Below, piece by piece: positions 8,174 through 17,236 of a stretch of 64,000 nucleotides of DNA. Both the position numbers and the translations under genes were made by a program. The notes beneath the pieces were generated by a model. That model worked only from the letters and a program-made list of their open reading frames with translations. It was not told the DNA's origin and searched no databases. Origin of the DNA: Paenibacillus lemnae. Its GTDB lineage: Bacteria > Bacillota > Bacilli > Paenibacillales > Paenibacillaceae. The DNA lies in assembly GCF_012933385.1 (NCBI RefSeq), contig NZ_JABBPN010000020.1, positions 1-64,000 on the forward strand, written 5' to 3'. Position 1 is the first letter of the stretch. Each line of letters starts with the position of its first letter.

Positions 8174-10978
8174 ATGAATTATCCTTTTCAAAACCCCGAT
8201 CTGCCGCTTGAGGAGCGCGTGAATGACCTCATATCCCGCTTTAATCTGGATGAAAAAATTGAACTCATGTGTCAATATCAGGCCGAGGTCGAGCGGCTAG
8301 GAGTTGCACCATATAAGCACGGAACCGAAGGCGCACATGGTGTAGCCTGGCTTGGTGAAGGTACGGTATTCCCACAAAATACGGGCCTTGCCTGTACATG
8401 GGATGCCGAGCTGATGCATAAAATCGGTTCCGTCATTGCGGATGAAATCCGTGTATATTACCAGCGCAATCCGGCGGTAAACGGGCTCACGGTGTGGGCG
8501 CCGACTGTCGATATGGAACGCGATCCCCGCTGGGGCAGGACTGAAGAAGCTTATGGAGAAGACCCCTGCCTGACAGGTAAGCTCTCGGTTTCTCTTGTAA
8601 AAGGCATGCAGGGCGACCATCCCTTCTACTATAAGACGGTGGCCAGTCTTAAGCATTTCTACGGTAACAATAACGAAGTCGACCGTGGCAGTGCATCAGT
8701 CAGTATCGATCCCCGCAACAAGCGAGAATATTATTTAAAAGCATTTGAGCCTGCGTTCCGCGAGGGCGGTGCCGCTTCCATGATGACCGCGTACAACGGT
8801 GTGAATGGCGTTCCTGCCAATCTCAATAATGAGGTTAACGAAATCGTTAAAAAAGAGTGGGGAATGGACGGCTTCGTTGTAGGTGACGCCGGTGATGTCC
8901 TGGGTACGGTGATGGACCATCATTATGTAGATTCTTATGCCGAAGCCGTTGCCGGCACTGTGAAAGCGGGTATCGACAGCATCACTGACGAGCAGGATAT
9001 TTCGTTCCGCGCGCTCCGCGATGCCTTGGAACAGGGTCTCCTCGCTGAGAGCGATCTGGACCACGCACTGCGCAATACGTTCCGTGTCCGCTTCCGTCTC
9101 GGCGAATTTGATCCCGCTGACCGTAACCCGTACAGTCATGTGCCGGAAAGCAAGCTGTGCGCACCAGAGCATGCGGCCCTTTCTCTCGAAGCTGCGCGCA
9201 AGTCCGTTGTGCTGCTGAAGAACGACGGACTGCTTCCCCTGTCGCATGAGCTGAAATCGGCGGCTGTGCTGGGACCGCTGGCAAATGTTGCCTACACCGA
9301 CTGGTACAGCGGTACACCTCCTTACCGGATAACCCCTCTGGAAGGTATTCAGAAGGAAATGGCTGATCGTCCTGTGCACTTCCATACCGGTCTGGACCGC
9401 GTGCGCCTGCGTCTGGCAGATGGTGCGTATATTGCTCTTCAAACAGAGGGAGAGCACGCTGTATTAACAGCTGCTGCAGATGCCTCGGAAGCCGAACTGT
9501 TTGAGCGCAATGATTGGGGCTGGGGCAGTGTTACGCTGCGCGCCGTCAGCAGCGGGAAATATGTAACGGAGACGGACACCGGGCTGCATGCATCTGCTGA
9601 TGAGGCGCGAGGCTGGTTCGTCAAAGAAGCCTTCTGCTTCGAGCCGCTGGCTGATAACCAGTATGCAATGAAATCCTGGGAAGGCAAGCCCGTCGTACTC
9701 AATGAACAAGGTCAGCTGATCGTGAACCACAATTCAGATGCTGGACAAGGAACCCCGTTTGTCGTGGAAATCGTACAGGATGGTATCCAGGAAGCGGTCC
9801 GGGCTGCACAGGAAGCCGAAACTGCTGTTATATTCGTCGGCAACAGCCCGTTCATTAACGGTAAAGAGACGATTGACCGTCCGGATATCGTACTGCCGCC
9901 GGCACAGCAGGATTTGATCCGGGCTGTTCATGCTGCGAATCCTAACACCGTGGTCGTCATTGTCGGCAGCTATCCGTATGCCGTGAACTGGGAAGATGAG
10001 CATGTTCCTGCGATTCTCTTCACATCGCATTCCGCCCAGGAGCTGGGGCATGCCGTAGCAGATGTGTTATACGGGAAGTATAACCCCGCCGGACGACTCA
10101 ATATGACTTGGTACAGATCGGTCGATCAACTTCCTGATCTGATGGATTACGATATTATTAAGGGAAAACGGACGTATCAGTATTTTGACGGAGATGTGCT
10201 GTATCCCTTCGGTCACGGCTTAAGCTACACCACCTTCGCTTATGGCGAAATTCAGCTTAGCAGCAAAGAGATTTCTGCAGGCGGAACGGTACAGGTTCAG
10301 GTTGAAATCCGTAACACAGGAGAAGCTGCCGGGGAAGAAGTCGTACAGCTGTACGTCAAGGCGAATGAATCCCGAGTGATCCGGCCGCTGAAAACGCTCC
10401 GCGGCTTTCACCGGATTCACTTGAACGCCGGTGAATCGCAGACAGTCACCTTCGAGTTGAAGGCAGACGATCTCGCAATCTGGGACGTTACCCGGGAGCG
10501 CTATTGTATAGAGAGCGGTACTTACACACTGATGGCCGGTCCATCCTCTGCCACAGCGGCACAGACAACAGAGCTGCAGGTGCTCGGGGAAACCATTCCG
10601 CCGCGCTTATTATCGGGTCCGGTTCGCGCCGTCAATTACGATGATTACAGCGGTGTGTTTGTGGATGAATGCCGTGAAGGCGGCGAGAGCATCCGGCTTG
10701 CCGGTGACAGCGGCTGGATATCATTCCATGACGCCGAACTGGGTGACCTTGTTTCAACATTCGAGGCCAGAGTGTCCGGACATACTAAAGGCGGTGAAAT
10801 CACAATTACGCAAGACGCTCCAGACGGTCCAGTTGTCGGCACCTGCAAAGTCCTTGCAACAGGCGGACGCCAAGCCTGGACAACGGTAACCGCACCGGTA
10901 GAAGGACTGTCCGGCCGCCGTAAGGTATATGTACATCTGAAAGGTGAGGCCCAGATCAGCTGGTTCAAGCTCGTATAA
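8174..10978 (+). CDS. GH3 glycosidase (beta-xylosidase/beta-glucosidase type) with inserted trefoil-like module and CBM6
   Basis: A 934-residue exo-glycosidase. The N-terminal GH3 barrel contains the substrate-site Lys-His pair (KHF) and FVVGDAGD, in which D238 is the candidate nucleophile. The alpha/beta sandwich is interrupted at about residues 410-520 by a ricin/fascin-like trefoil region. An Fn3-like domain (about 690-800) and a CBM6-like domain (about 815-934) follow. There is no signal peptide, so it should act in the cytoplasm on imported oligosaccharides. The MTAYNGVNGVP segment resembles plant and bacterial beta-xylosidases, but specificity cannot be fixed from sequence. The start is ATG with GAGGT upstream. 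It is divergent from the amylopullulanase and probably shares its regulation. Confidence 0.9.
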   Translation: MNYPFQNPDLPLEERVNDLISRFNLDEKIELMCQYQAEVERLGVAPYKHGTEGAHGVAWLGEGTVFPQNTGLACTWDAELMHKIGSVIADEIRVYYQRNPAVNGLTVWAPTVDMERDPRWGRTEEAYGEDPCLTGKLSVSLVKGMQGDHPFYYKTVASLKHFYGNNNEVDRGSASVSIDPRNKREYYLKAFEPAFREGGAASMMTAYNGVNGVPANLNNEVNEIVKKEWGMDGFVVGDAGDVLGTVMDHHYVDSYAEAVAGTVKAGIDSITDEQDISFRALRDALEQGLLAESDLDHALRNTFRVRFRLGEFDPADRNPYSHVPESKLCAPEHAALSLEAARKSVVLLKNDGLLPLSHELKSAAVLGPLANVAYTDWYSGTPPYRITPLEGIQKEMADRPVHFHTGLDRVRLRLADGAYIALQTEGEHAVLTAAADASEAELFERNDWGWGSVTLRAVSSGKYVTETDTGLHASADEARGWFVKEAFCFEPLADNQYAMKSWEGKPVVLNEQGQLIVNHNSDAGQGTPFVVEIVQDGIQEAVRAAQEAETAVIFVGNSPFINGKETIDRPDIVLPPAQQDLIRAVHAANPNTVVVIVGSYPYAVNWEDEHVPAILFTSHSAQELGHAVADVLYGKYNPAGRLNMTWYRSVDQLPDLMDYDIIKGKRTYQYFDGDVLYPFGHGLSYTTFAYGEIQLSSKEISAGGTVQVQVEIRNTGEAAGEEVVQLYVKANESRVIRPLKTLRGFHRIHLNAGESQTVTFELKADDLAIWDVTRERYCIESGTYTLMAGPSSATAAQTTELQVLGETIPPRLLSGPVRAVNYDDYSGVFVDECREGGESIRLAGDSGWISFHDAELGDLVSTFEARVSGHTKGGEITITQDAPDGPVVGTCKVLATGGRQAWTTVTAPVEGLSGRRKVYVHLKGEAQISWFKLV

Positions 10979-10997
10979 CACAATAAACTAGGCTGAT

Positions 10998-11067
10998 AAA
11001 AAATACCCCTGCTGCAAGCTCTGTCGACCACCCACGGGTGCTGTCAGGTTTGCTTCAGGGGTATTTT
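10998..11067. terminator. Shared bidirectional terminator
   Basis: AAAATACCCCTG pairs with CAGGGGTATTTT around a long loop that itself contains CACCCACGGGTG. A-rich and T-rich flanks on both sides let it serve the convergent GH3 gene and VWA lipoprotein gene. Confidence 0.75.
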
Positions 11068-11072
11068 ATTTG

Positions 11073-12266
11073 TTAAGGGCTTATATTCTCTTCTTTTTCC
11101 TGTTCCGCATCCCCGAGATTTTGATCCCGCTCGTTCCTGGATTCCTCAATGATCTTGTCTTTCTCATCTCTGGACTCCTGGATGATAGCGTCATTTTCCT
11201 CCCGAATCCGCTTTACGACATCGTCGCCAATATCCTTGGCTTCCTGGTCACCATCATTTTTCCGCTTCCTTACTTCGTTAGAGATTTTGTTCTTCTGCTG
11301 AGTCAGTTCCAGCCAGGTACAGTTATTCTCCTGTGTTTCCTTCAGCCAGACCGCATTGTTTCGCTGTGTTTCTTCCAGCCATACACAGTTGTAGTACCGA
11401 GTCCACTCCACCCAGTTAAAATTGTCTTCAAAAATCTGACGCAGCTCTCTTTCGTTACCGGCATCGAAATATTTCCCTTTACCGCTCTGTGCAATCTCTT
11501 TCAGGCTTTCTGTGCTTTCGCTGACATCAAATCCGATGACGTTTACGACACCCTCGATACCGGATTCAGCAAGCTCTGCCGCCGCCGCTGCCGGATCGCC
11601 GCCGCAGGTCTCCAGTCCGTCAGTCACCAGATAGATGATATTGGTGTTGTTCTCACCGTTATAGTCGGCAAAATCATCTTTCGCGGCTTCCAGGGCACCT
11701 GCAATCGGCGTCCAGCCGGCCGGCTCTGTGCCGTCCAGCATCTGCTTAAACTCACCGCGATTCAGCTCCTGAAACGGATATACTGCTTCTGTGGCGCGGC
11801 AGGAGGCTTCTTTTTGCTCCAGGTCGTTAGCGCCTTCATGTCCATAAACTCTAAGAGATACCTGCGTTTTCTTCGGGAAGTTTCGCACGAACCGATTGAT
11901 CTGATCCTGCGCGATTTCCATTTTGGTCTTTCCGTTCAGTTCCTGGTCCATGCTCTTGGATGCATCCAGAATGATCTGAATATTAATATTTTCTTTAAGA
12001 TCGCCGTCCAGGGATTTTGGCTTCTCACACACGTCCTTGGCCGCCACATCATCCTGCTGACAGCCTGCAACATCTGCAGGATAAAGCTCTTTGAGCTCCT
12101 GATACAGTGCTTCTTTGCGATCTTCTGTCGTTGGTGCTGCTGGTTCCACTACCGGTTCTGGCGGCGTTGTCTGCTCTTCCCCAACCGGTTCCGGATCCGA
12201 GCTTCCGCAGCCCGCTATAACCATCATGACCAATATCACCACTATACTCACTAACCATTTTTTCAT
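11073..12266 (-). CDS. VWA-domain lipoprotein with tandem WLxETQ repeats
   Basis: A 397-residue exported protein of unknown role. The lipoprotein signal ends at VIAGC. A von Willebrand A domain follows, with a MIDAS motif DASKS and a later TDGLE motif, so metal-dependent protein binding is likely. After the VWA domain come three 11-residue repeats of the form (x)VWLxETQxNN, then a very charged, probably coiled-coil tail that itself has 11-residue periodicity (IIQESRDEKDK, IIEESRNERDQ). The start at 12266 is preceded by AAAGGAGC. The frame stays open 61 codons further upstream, but that extension would bury the signal peptide and has no ribosome site. Its function is not known. Confidence 0.85.
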   Translation of the reverse strand: MKKWLVSIVVILVMMVIAGCGSSDPEPVGEEQTTPPEPVVEPAAPTTEDRKEALYQELKELYPADVAGCQQDDVAAKDVCEKPKSLDGDLKENINIQIILDASKSMDQELNGKTKMEIAQDQINRFVRNFPKKTQVSLRVYGHEGANDLEQKEASCRATEAVYPFQELNRGEFKQMLDGTEPAGWTPIAGALEAAKDDFADYNGENNTNIIYLVTDGLETCGGDPAAAAAELAESGIEGVVNVIGFDVSESTESLKEIAQSGKGKYFDAGNERELRQIFEDNFNWVEWTRYYNCVWLEETQRNNAVWLKETQENNCTWLELTQQKNKISNEVRKRKNDGDQEAKDIGDDVVKRIREENDAIIQESRDEKDKIIEESRNERDQNLGDAEQEKEENISP

Positions 12267-12484
12267 CGCTGCAGCTCCTTTGTAGCTTTGTAGTCCTTTA
12301 GTCCCCATCTCCAAATTTTCCCTAACCATTACCACGAGGCTTTCCTTTTGAACCGACTTACCAGGCTTTTTCTGATGGTTACAAAGCTTTCCTCCCATCG
12401 CTTGTGGGCTCGTGATGAGGAAGTCGCTAGGATTAAGCTTGAATTCCAAGCTTATATCTCACATTTTGCTTACAACCTACAGCT

Positions 12485-12630
12485 TAAGCCTGAAAATCAG
12501 TCTAAAACTAGCTAAATCAATCCATACGAGCAGATAAACCGTGTGATGTGAAAAAATAAGCCTGAAAAACAAGTTTATGGGACAATAGTTTCTTTTTTGA
12601 AAGAGATAAGCTTGAAAAACAGTCTTATTA
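12485..12630. repeat. Three related approximately 20-base repeats
   Basis: TAAGCCTGAAAATCAGTCT (12485), TAAGCCTGAAAAACAAGTT (12557) and TAAGCTTGAAAAACAGTCT (12608) are spaced 72 and 51 bases apart. The third copy has ATAAG / CTTAT ends that could pair, so each may be a decayed small stem-loop. Confidence 0.6.
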
Positions 12631-12788
12631 AAGAATGCTAGGACAGTTCACACTGACAAAAGCGATCAACTAGGGATCTCCGTACCGGATGACCTTCATG
12701 ATTAAAAAACAGCCATGTAAGCTGTATACGAATGTTTGAAGTGTTCGTTTCGATAAATGTCGAGGCACATGCAAAAAATCCCAACACA

Positions 12789-12836
12789 AATAGACTGCCC
12801 CCGCCAAATGGACATTGGGGAGGTGCAGTCTATTGA
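12789..12836 (-). terminator. Terminator of the 96-residue protein gene
   Basis: The arms AATAGACTGC and GCAGTCTATT are extended inward by C4/G4 pairing. On the minus strand the stem is followed by TTTGTGTT, a modest U tract. Confidence 0.65.
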
Positions 12837-12860
12837 GGTTATACTGTATCCACTCTCAAC

Positions 12861-13151
12861 TTACACAGTGATAGCCTTGTGCGGCTTGCTGTAATGACTG
12901 ATTCCGCCGCCGCCCACCAGCACGTAACCGCCTTTATTAAAGATCAATATTTTACTGGAGCCATCCGCGAGCAGCACATCAATCCGGGCATGATCCGCAG
13001 TTGCGGTGTATTTAACAAAGTTGCCACGTAATACGGTCGTAACCCAGTTCCGGTCAAATTCTGAACGCAGCACCCGGTTGGAATACACCTGGTTTTCGAT
13101 GCGGCCGCTTCCTGGTCTGACGATGTTTTTTCTTCCACTCGTTTTCTTCAA
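12861..13151 (-). CDS. Small basic protein of unknown function, TTG start
   Basis: A 96-residue protein I do not recognise. Its N-terminus is basic, the middle has alternating beta-strand character, and a glycine cluster (VGGGG) lies near the C-terminus. There is no signal peptide or membrane segment. An in-frame ATG lies at 13169, but a strong AGGAGGTGG ribosome site falls inside that extension, 7 bases before a TTG at 13151, so TTG is the chosen start. It has its own terminator and appears monocistronic. The family is unknown; the reading frame itself is well supported by the ribosome site and terminator. Confidence 0.65.
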   Translation of the reverse strand: MKKTSGRKNIVRPGSGRIENQVYSNRVLRSEFDRNWVTTVLRGNFVKYTATADHARIDVLLADGSSKILIFNKGGYVLVGGGGISHYSKPHKAITV

Positions 13152-13321
13152 AACTTCCACCTCCTGCATGGGATACTATACAATATGCAAGAGTTACAAA
13201 GCTGCTTGTTTATTAACCTAGTAAACCAAGTCTGATTGGGAGAATGGCCAGCTTTGCCTTTTCATAGAGACGCCGCACTGTACCATCTCGCATGGAAGCT
13301 CACTGTGCCCTGTCCAGCCGT

Positions 13322-14707
13322 TTAGATCAGCTTGTGGGCATACCATTTCTTGCCCCTCAGGCGCCACAGGAAGATGGCTCCCCGTACGCCCCATTCACAG
13401 TTCATAGCAAGCCATACGCCCAGGATGCCCATGCCAAACGTAATCCCCATCAAGTAGCCCAGCACGACCCGGAACAGCCACATGGTCAGCATAGAGGTGA
13501 CCGAGGTGAAGCGAGAATCCCCTGCCGCCCGCAGGGCAGATGGCAGAATAAAGCTGCTGGCCCACAGCGGAACCTGCATAATCGTATTAATCAGCAGGAT
13601 GAGGAAGAGATCATCCACAATTTCTGGCGGCGGGTTGAACAGGCTGACCAGCGGTCCGAACAGCGGCAGGACAATAAGTCCGGTCAGCAGCAGACAGCCT
13701 GAGCCCAGCCACAGAAAGGATCTAATAAACTTCCGGGCATCCGCAATATTGCCGCTCCCGATACACTGGCCAACAACGGTCACAATAGTCAGGGACAGCG
13801 CAGCAGCCGGGATCTGAATGACCCCTGCCAGCGAACCGCCGATCGCATTGGTCGCGATGGCATACGTGCCCAGGCTCACGATGAACACCTGGGTCAGCAG
13901 CTTGCCCCCATTAAAGAACATCTGCTCTGCGGCAAAAGGCAGTCCGATAAACATAATTTTCTTCAGCATCGCGATCGGGAAATGAAACAGATCCCGTATC
14001 CGCAGATGAAGTGCTGCGTCCAGCTTGAACAAATAATACAGCGCACAGGCTGCACCGACATACCGCGCAATATTGACGGCAATGCTCAGCCCCAGCACAC
14101 CCATATCCATCAGCTGCACGAACACGATATTCAGGGCTACATATAAAAGATTGGTAATGAGCGACAGTGCCAGGGATGCCCTCGTCCGCCCCACGCCTCT
14201 CAACGCGCCGCACACGGCCTGTACAACAGCAATCCCCAAATAAGATACACTGCTGCCGATGAGATAGGTCCGGGCATTGTCCAGAACTTCCGGTGAGGCC
14301 GTTCCGAACAGCAGGTTCAACAGAGGCGCATGCAGCGCCACCAGCAGCAAGCCGATGCCAAACGCGATCATACCCACAGAGGCAACGGTTGCTGCGGAAG
14401 CACGGGATACCATCAGATCATTCTTACTGCCTTTGTACTGCGCCACTACAACGGTCCCTCCCGTGGCGACAGCAACAAACACATTGATCAGAAAGATATT
14501 GAGGGCGTCCACCATATTCACCGCACTGATCGCCGCCACACCGGAGGAGCTGATCATGGCAGTATTGACGAGGTTCAGGCCGATGATAAAGGCCTGGTCT
14601 ACGAGAATCGGCAGGAACAGCGCAAATATCTGCCGATAATCCATGGACTCGCCGCTGAAATATTTTTCAAGCCATCCGTTCATCTGCCATCTTGAAGACC
14701 GCTTCAC
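13322..14707 (-). CDS. MATE-family multidrug/cation antiporter
   Basis: A 461-residue integral membrane protein with about twelve helices in two MatE halves, as expected for an Na+- or H+-driven exporter of cationic drugs or metabolites. Helix 1 carries LPILVDQAF. The glycine-rich helix segments and charged loops fit the NorM/DinF superfamily. The GTG at 14707 has only a weak ribosome site. An in-frame ATG eight codons further in (about 14683) is possible and would not affect the membrane part. The gene is monocistronic, and its substrate cannot be predicted. Confidence 0.85.
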   Translation of the reverse strand: MKRSSRWQMNGWLEKYFSGESMDYRQIFALFLPILVDQAFIIGLNLVNTAMISSSGVAAISAVNMVDALNIFLINVFVAVATGGTVVVAQYKGSKNDLMVSRASAATVASVGMIAFGIGLLLVALHAPLLNLLFGTASPEVLDNARTYLIGSSVSYLGIAVVQAVCGALRGVGRTRASLALSLITNLLYVALNIVFVQLMDMGVLGLSIAVNIARYVGAACALYYLFKLDAALHLRIRDLFHFPIAMLKKIMFIGLPFAAEQMFFNGGKLLTQVFIVSLGTYAIATNAIGGSLAGVIQIPAAALSLTIVTVVGQCIGSGNIADARKFIRSFLWLGSGCLLLTGLIVLPLFGPLVSLFNPPPEIVDDLFLILLINTIMQVPLWASSFILPSALRAAGDSRFTSVTSMLTMWLFRVVLGYLMGITFGMGILGVWLAMNCEWGVRGAIFLWRLRGKKWYAHKLI

Positions 14708-14816
14708 GTGATCACATTCTTTTCTGTTATTATTGTCCGTCTCTTTTGACTAGGAGGATAGCACTCTGCCCTCTATCTGTCAATGAAACCTGACATGATA
14801 ACCCCTGTGATGAAAA

Positions 14817-14866
14817 GAGCAGCTGCCGCTCAAAACAGAGGATTCCGTCCTGAGAGACAGCTGCTC
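14817..14866 (-). terminator. Terminator after the DUF4179 gene
   Basis: GAGCAGCTG and CAGCTGCTC form the stem. On the minus strand it is followed by TTTTCATC. It lies about 40 bases past the DUF4179 stop. Confidence 0.7.
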
Positions 14867-14906
14867 GTATGGAGGCGGGAAGCAAATCAACCAACCATCA
14901 ATTCCC

Positions 14907-16562
14907 TTACTTGCCCTGCTTCAGCTGGACCTTAAGCGTATCGTCCGGCTTCTCTGTCATGTAGCGCCAGACATACACGTCCAGATCGCTTCCTTTAAAG
15001 TCTTCATACACATCCATATGCCTGTTCCGGCCGTCGCCTCGCAATCCGGTCATCGCAGGCTTGCCGTAACTGCGATCCTTATCGTCTGCTATATAGTAGG
15101 TTTGATTCACACCGCCAAACTGCTTATCCGTACTAGAAGATTCCACATACAGATGGCCGTCTTTCATATAGTAGGTGAATGTAACCGGATGGCCTCCGAT
15201 GGTCATGTTGATGCTCTGCCGCTCATTCGTAATCCCTCTTAACGGAATTGGCGTCCCATCCCCTTCATGATCATCAATCCGGTGCTCTGCGATCAGGGTC
15301 ACAGGCTGAGCCAGAGCAGCAGCGGCATCCAGTCCATTCATTTCAAACCGCAGTTCTGTAGCATTCGGGTTCTCTACATACCAATTTCCGCCCTCTAACA
15401 GTGTGCCGCCCACCTTCAGCTTATAGCGATTGTAGGGAACCTGCGTATACTTCTCTTCATGCTTCAGAATGAGGCGGACCTGGGTCGGCGTGACAATCAT
15501 CTCATGAATTGTTGTCCCCCCCGGAACCTCAGGAACAGGGATGTTCAACTCGTCCTGGAATGAGCTGTTCTCCATCTGCTTCTTCGACAGATTCATACCC
15601 ACATCCCATGTTCCTTCCTCGGATGCAGCCGTTCGGGTGTAGCCCAGCTTGAATTCCGTACCCTCTGCTTTCAAATCACTTTCTTTAAACACCTGCTGGT
15701 TGATGATCTCATTCTCGCCGCCCGGTGTGCCGAAGATGCCGGATTCTGCTTCTTTCATCGGCTGGCCCTGGCTATCCTTTACCAGCATCCGCACCCAGCT
15801 TCTCTGCTGCACCCCAGTCTGCGAGAACGTAACCGCTGAACTAATCATTACCTTGCCATCTGACTGCGGGAAGGATTGAAGTGCCACCCGGCCGATGCCG
15901 TCCCGTCCAATCTCAAACTCCTGCTTTTCCCCCTTCTTCGGATCATAAGAAACTACAAGCTCGGCGTCCTCGGTAAATTGAAGGTTCTCCAACTGAAAAG
16001 ACACCTCGCTGCTGCGCCCATCCATCACCCATTCACTTTCAAAATATCCCTTGAAAACCCCCAGCTGTTCATCATATTGCTGGCTATGGTTTCCTTCAAT
16101 CCACTTCCCGTCCGCATTGAGCAGCCCCATCCGGTCATAGCTGATATATGCTCCCTGCATCGACTCACCGGGGTCCAGTGTATACAGAAGAATCGTGCGG
16201 TTCTCATCCGTAAATGCAGTATGGACGGTAAGCGTAATGCCATTTCTCGTTACGGATTGCTCGATCTTCTGACCAAGACCCTGATGCAGAGCCGCTTGAA
16301 TACCAGGCCTTTGTGATAGAAGATTCGACCAGTCATATTGGATCGCCGCATAAACCGGAGTCGCGATTAATGCCACCGATAACCCCATGAGCACCGCTGC
16401 TCGTTTTCGGGTTCGTGGGCGCACGGGAGAGACGCCAGCAGCATGATCCGACGCACGCAGTTCATTCTGCTGAATGCTATCCCACATTTTTTCAAAATCC
16501 GGGTACTGTACTGTGTTGTTATCCTTCATCAGATTTCTCATGTTCTTTTCAAGATGTTCCAT
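14907..16562 (-). CDS. DUF4179 membrane protein, probable anti-sigma partner of the ECF sigma factor
   Basis: A 551-residue protein with a short cytoplasmic N-terminus (about 50 residues), one transmembrane helix (about 52-72) and a large extracellular beta-rich region containing the DUF4179 domain. This topology is typical of anti-sigma factors that hold an ECF sigma factor at the membrane. Its start (ATG after AAGGGGGAG) overlaps the sigma gene end by 14 bases, so the two are translationally coupled. The anti-sigma role is inferred from topology and linkage; no zinc-binding anti-sigma motif is visible. Confidence 0.85.
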   Translation of the reverse strand: MEHLEKNMRNLMKDNNTVQYPDFEKMWDSIQQNELRASDHAAGVSPVRPRTRKRAAVLMGLSVALIATPVYAAIQYDWSNLLSQRPGIQAALHQGLGQKIEQSVTRNGITLTVHTAFTDENRTILLYTLDPGESMQGAYISYDRMGLLNADGKWIEGNHSQQYDEQLGVFKGYFESEWVMDGRSSEVSFQLENLQFTEDAELVVSYDPKKGEKQEFEIGRDGIGRVALQSFPQSDGKVMISSAVTFSQTGVQQRSWVRMLVKDSQGQPMKEAESGIFGTPGGENEIINQQVFKESDLKAEGTEFKLGYTRTAASEEGTWDVGMNLSKKQMENSSFQDELNIPVPEVPGGTTIHEMIVTPTQVRLILKHEEKYTQVPYNRYKLKVGGTLLEGGNWYVENPNATELRFEMNGLDAAAALAQPVTLIAEHRIDDHEGDGTPIPLRGITNERQSINMTIGGHPVTFTYYMKDGHLYVESSSTDKQFGGVNQTYYIADDKDRSYGKPAMTGLRGDGRNRHMDVYEDFKGSDLDVYVWRYMTEKPDDTLKVQLKQGK

Positions 16563-17082
16563 ACCGCTTCTCCCCCTTCAACCATCCCAAATTCGAACCT
16601 TCCAGTTCTTTTTTCATACATTTCAGAGCTTTATGCAGCCTCGATTTCACCGTTCCTTGCGGAATGTGCAGCACCTCTGAGATTTCCGCCGTGGACAGCT
16701 CACCGATAAACCTCAGTGTCACCACCGCCATCAGCTTCTCGGGCAGCCGGCTCAGCAGCTTCTCCCATTCAGCCGATGCTTCCTGCCTCAGCACATGGGC
16801 ATCCGCAGACTGAACCGAGGCCTCTTTCTGTTGATGAAGCCACTGAAGCTGGGGCTGCTTCTCTCTGTGGGTCTGTCGCTTGCGAAGCAGGTTCAGACAT
16901 TGATTCATCGCAATCCGCATGATCCAGGCCCGCAGCTGTTCCACCTGCCTCCAGTCCTGGCGAAATACGGTCACAAACACGTCATGGCAGAGATCTTCCG
17001 CATCCTGTACATTTCGCAGCATAAGATAGCATGTGCGGTATACATCCTTGTTATAGGTGTCAAACAGCTCTCGTTCACTCAA
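16549..17082 (-). CDS. ECF-type RNA polymerase sigma factor
   Basis: A 177-residue sigma-70 family protein with only regions 2 and 4. Region 2 contains the DAEDLCHDVF segment that contacts core polymerase and the -10 element. Region 4 has the helix-turn-helix LSTAEISEVLHIPQGTVKSR, which reads the -35 element. It should direct a small stress regulon under control of the following membrane protein. The start codon is TTG at 17082, with AGGAGGG seven bases ahead. The product's small size and its pairing with a DUF4179 gene are standard for envelope-stress ECF modules. Confidence 0.92.
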   Translation of the reverse strand: MSERELFDTYNKDVYRTCYLMLRNVQDAEDLCHDVFVTVFRQDWRQVEQLRAWIMRIAMNQCLNLLRKRQTHREKQPQLQWLHQQKEASVQSADAHVLRQEASAEWEKLLSRLPEKLMAVVTLRFIGELSTAEISEVLHIPQGTVKSRLHKALKCMKKELEGSNLGWLKGEKRYGTS

Positions 17083-17111
17083 TCCTGGCCCTCCTCTCTT
17101 TCAGTTCTGCT

Positions 17112-17142
17112 ATATAAACAAATGACCCGGCAAAAGGGTTCA
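17112..17142 (-). promoter_or_regulatory. Possible ECF-type promoter of the sigma operon
   Basis: On the minus strand TGAACC followed by CTTTT resembles an ECF -35 region, with a T-rich segment reading GTTTATATAG about 17 bases on. Autoregulation of the sigma factor would fit. The -10 match is poor. Confidence 0.3.
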
Positions 17143-17173
17143 CTTTTTCTCAAGACGGAAGGGTCGTTTATTT

Positions 17174-17200
17174 TGAAACGGGTACGGTCTTCAAGTCGTA
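17174..17200 (+). promoter_or_regulatory. ECF (sigma-W/M-like) promoter of the DUF2500 gene
   Basis: TGAAAC (17174) is followed by 17 bases and then CGTA (17197). This matches the B. subtilis ECF promoter pattern TGAAAC-N16/17-CGTA/C. It lies 37 bases before the DUF2500 start and between that gene and the divergent ECF sigma gene. Confidence 0.5.
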
Positions 17201-17236
17201 TATAGTAAAATCCAACATTTGTAAGGAGGTTTGGCT

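Larger units (their letters stand above)
12267..12860. other. Gene-poor intergenic stretch with repeats and a terminator
   Basis: No convincing gene is visible. The stretch holds a leader-like region next to the VWA gene with a 7-bp hairpin at 12435-12453 (AAGCTTG / CAAGCTT), three related short repeats at 12485-12630, and a terminator at 12789-12836. A minus-strand open frame of 51 codons (12629-12784) lacks a ribosome site and is not called. Confidence 0.6.

Noticed and set aside
12629-12784. A 51-codon open frame on the minus strand in the gap beside the 96-residue gene
   Set aside because: It starts with TTG without a ribosome site, directly follows a terminator, and resembles no family I know.
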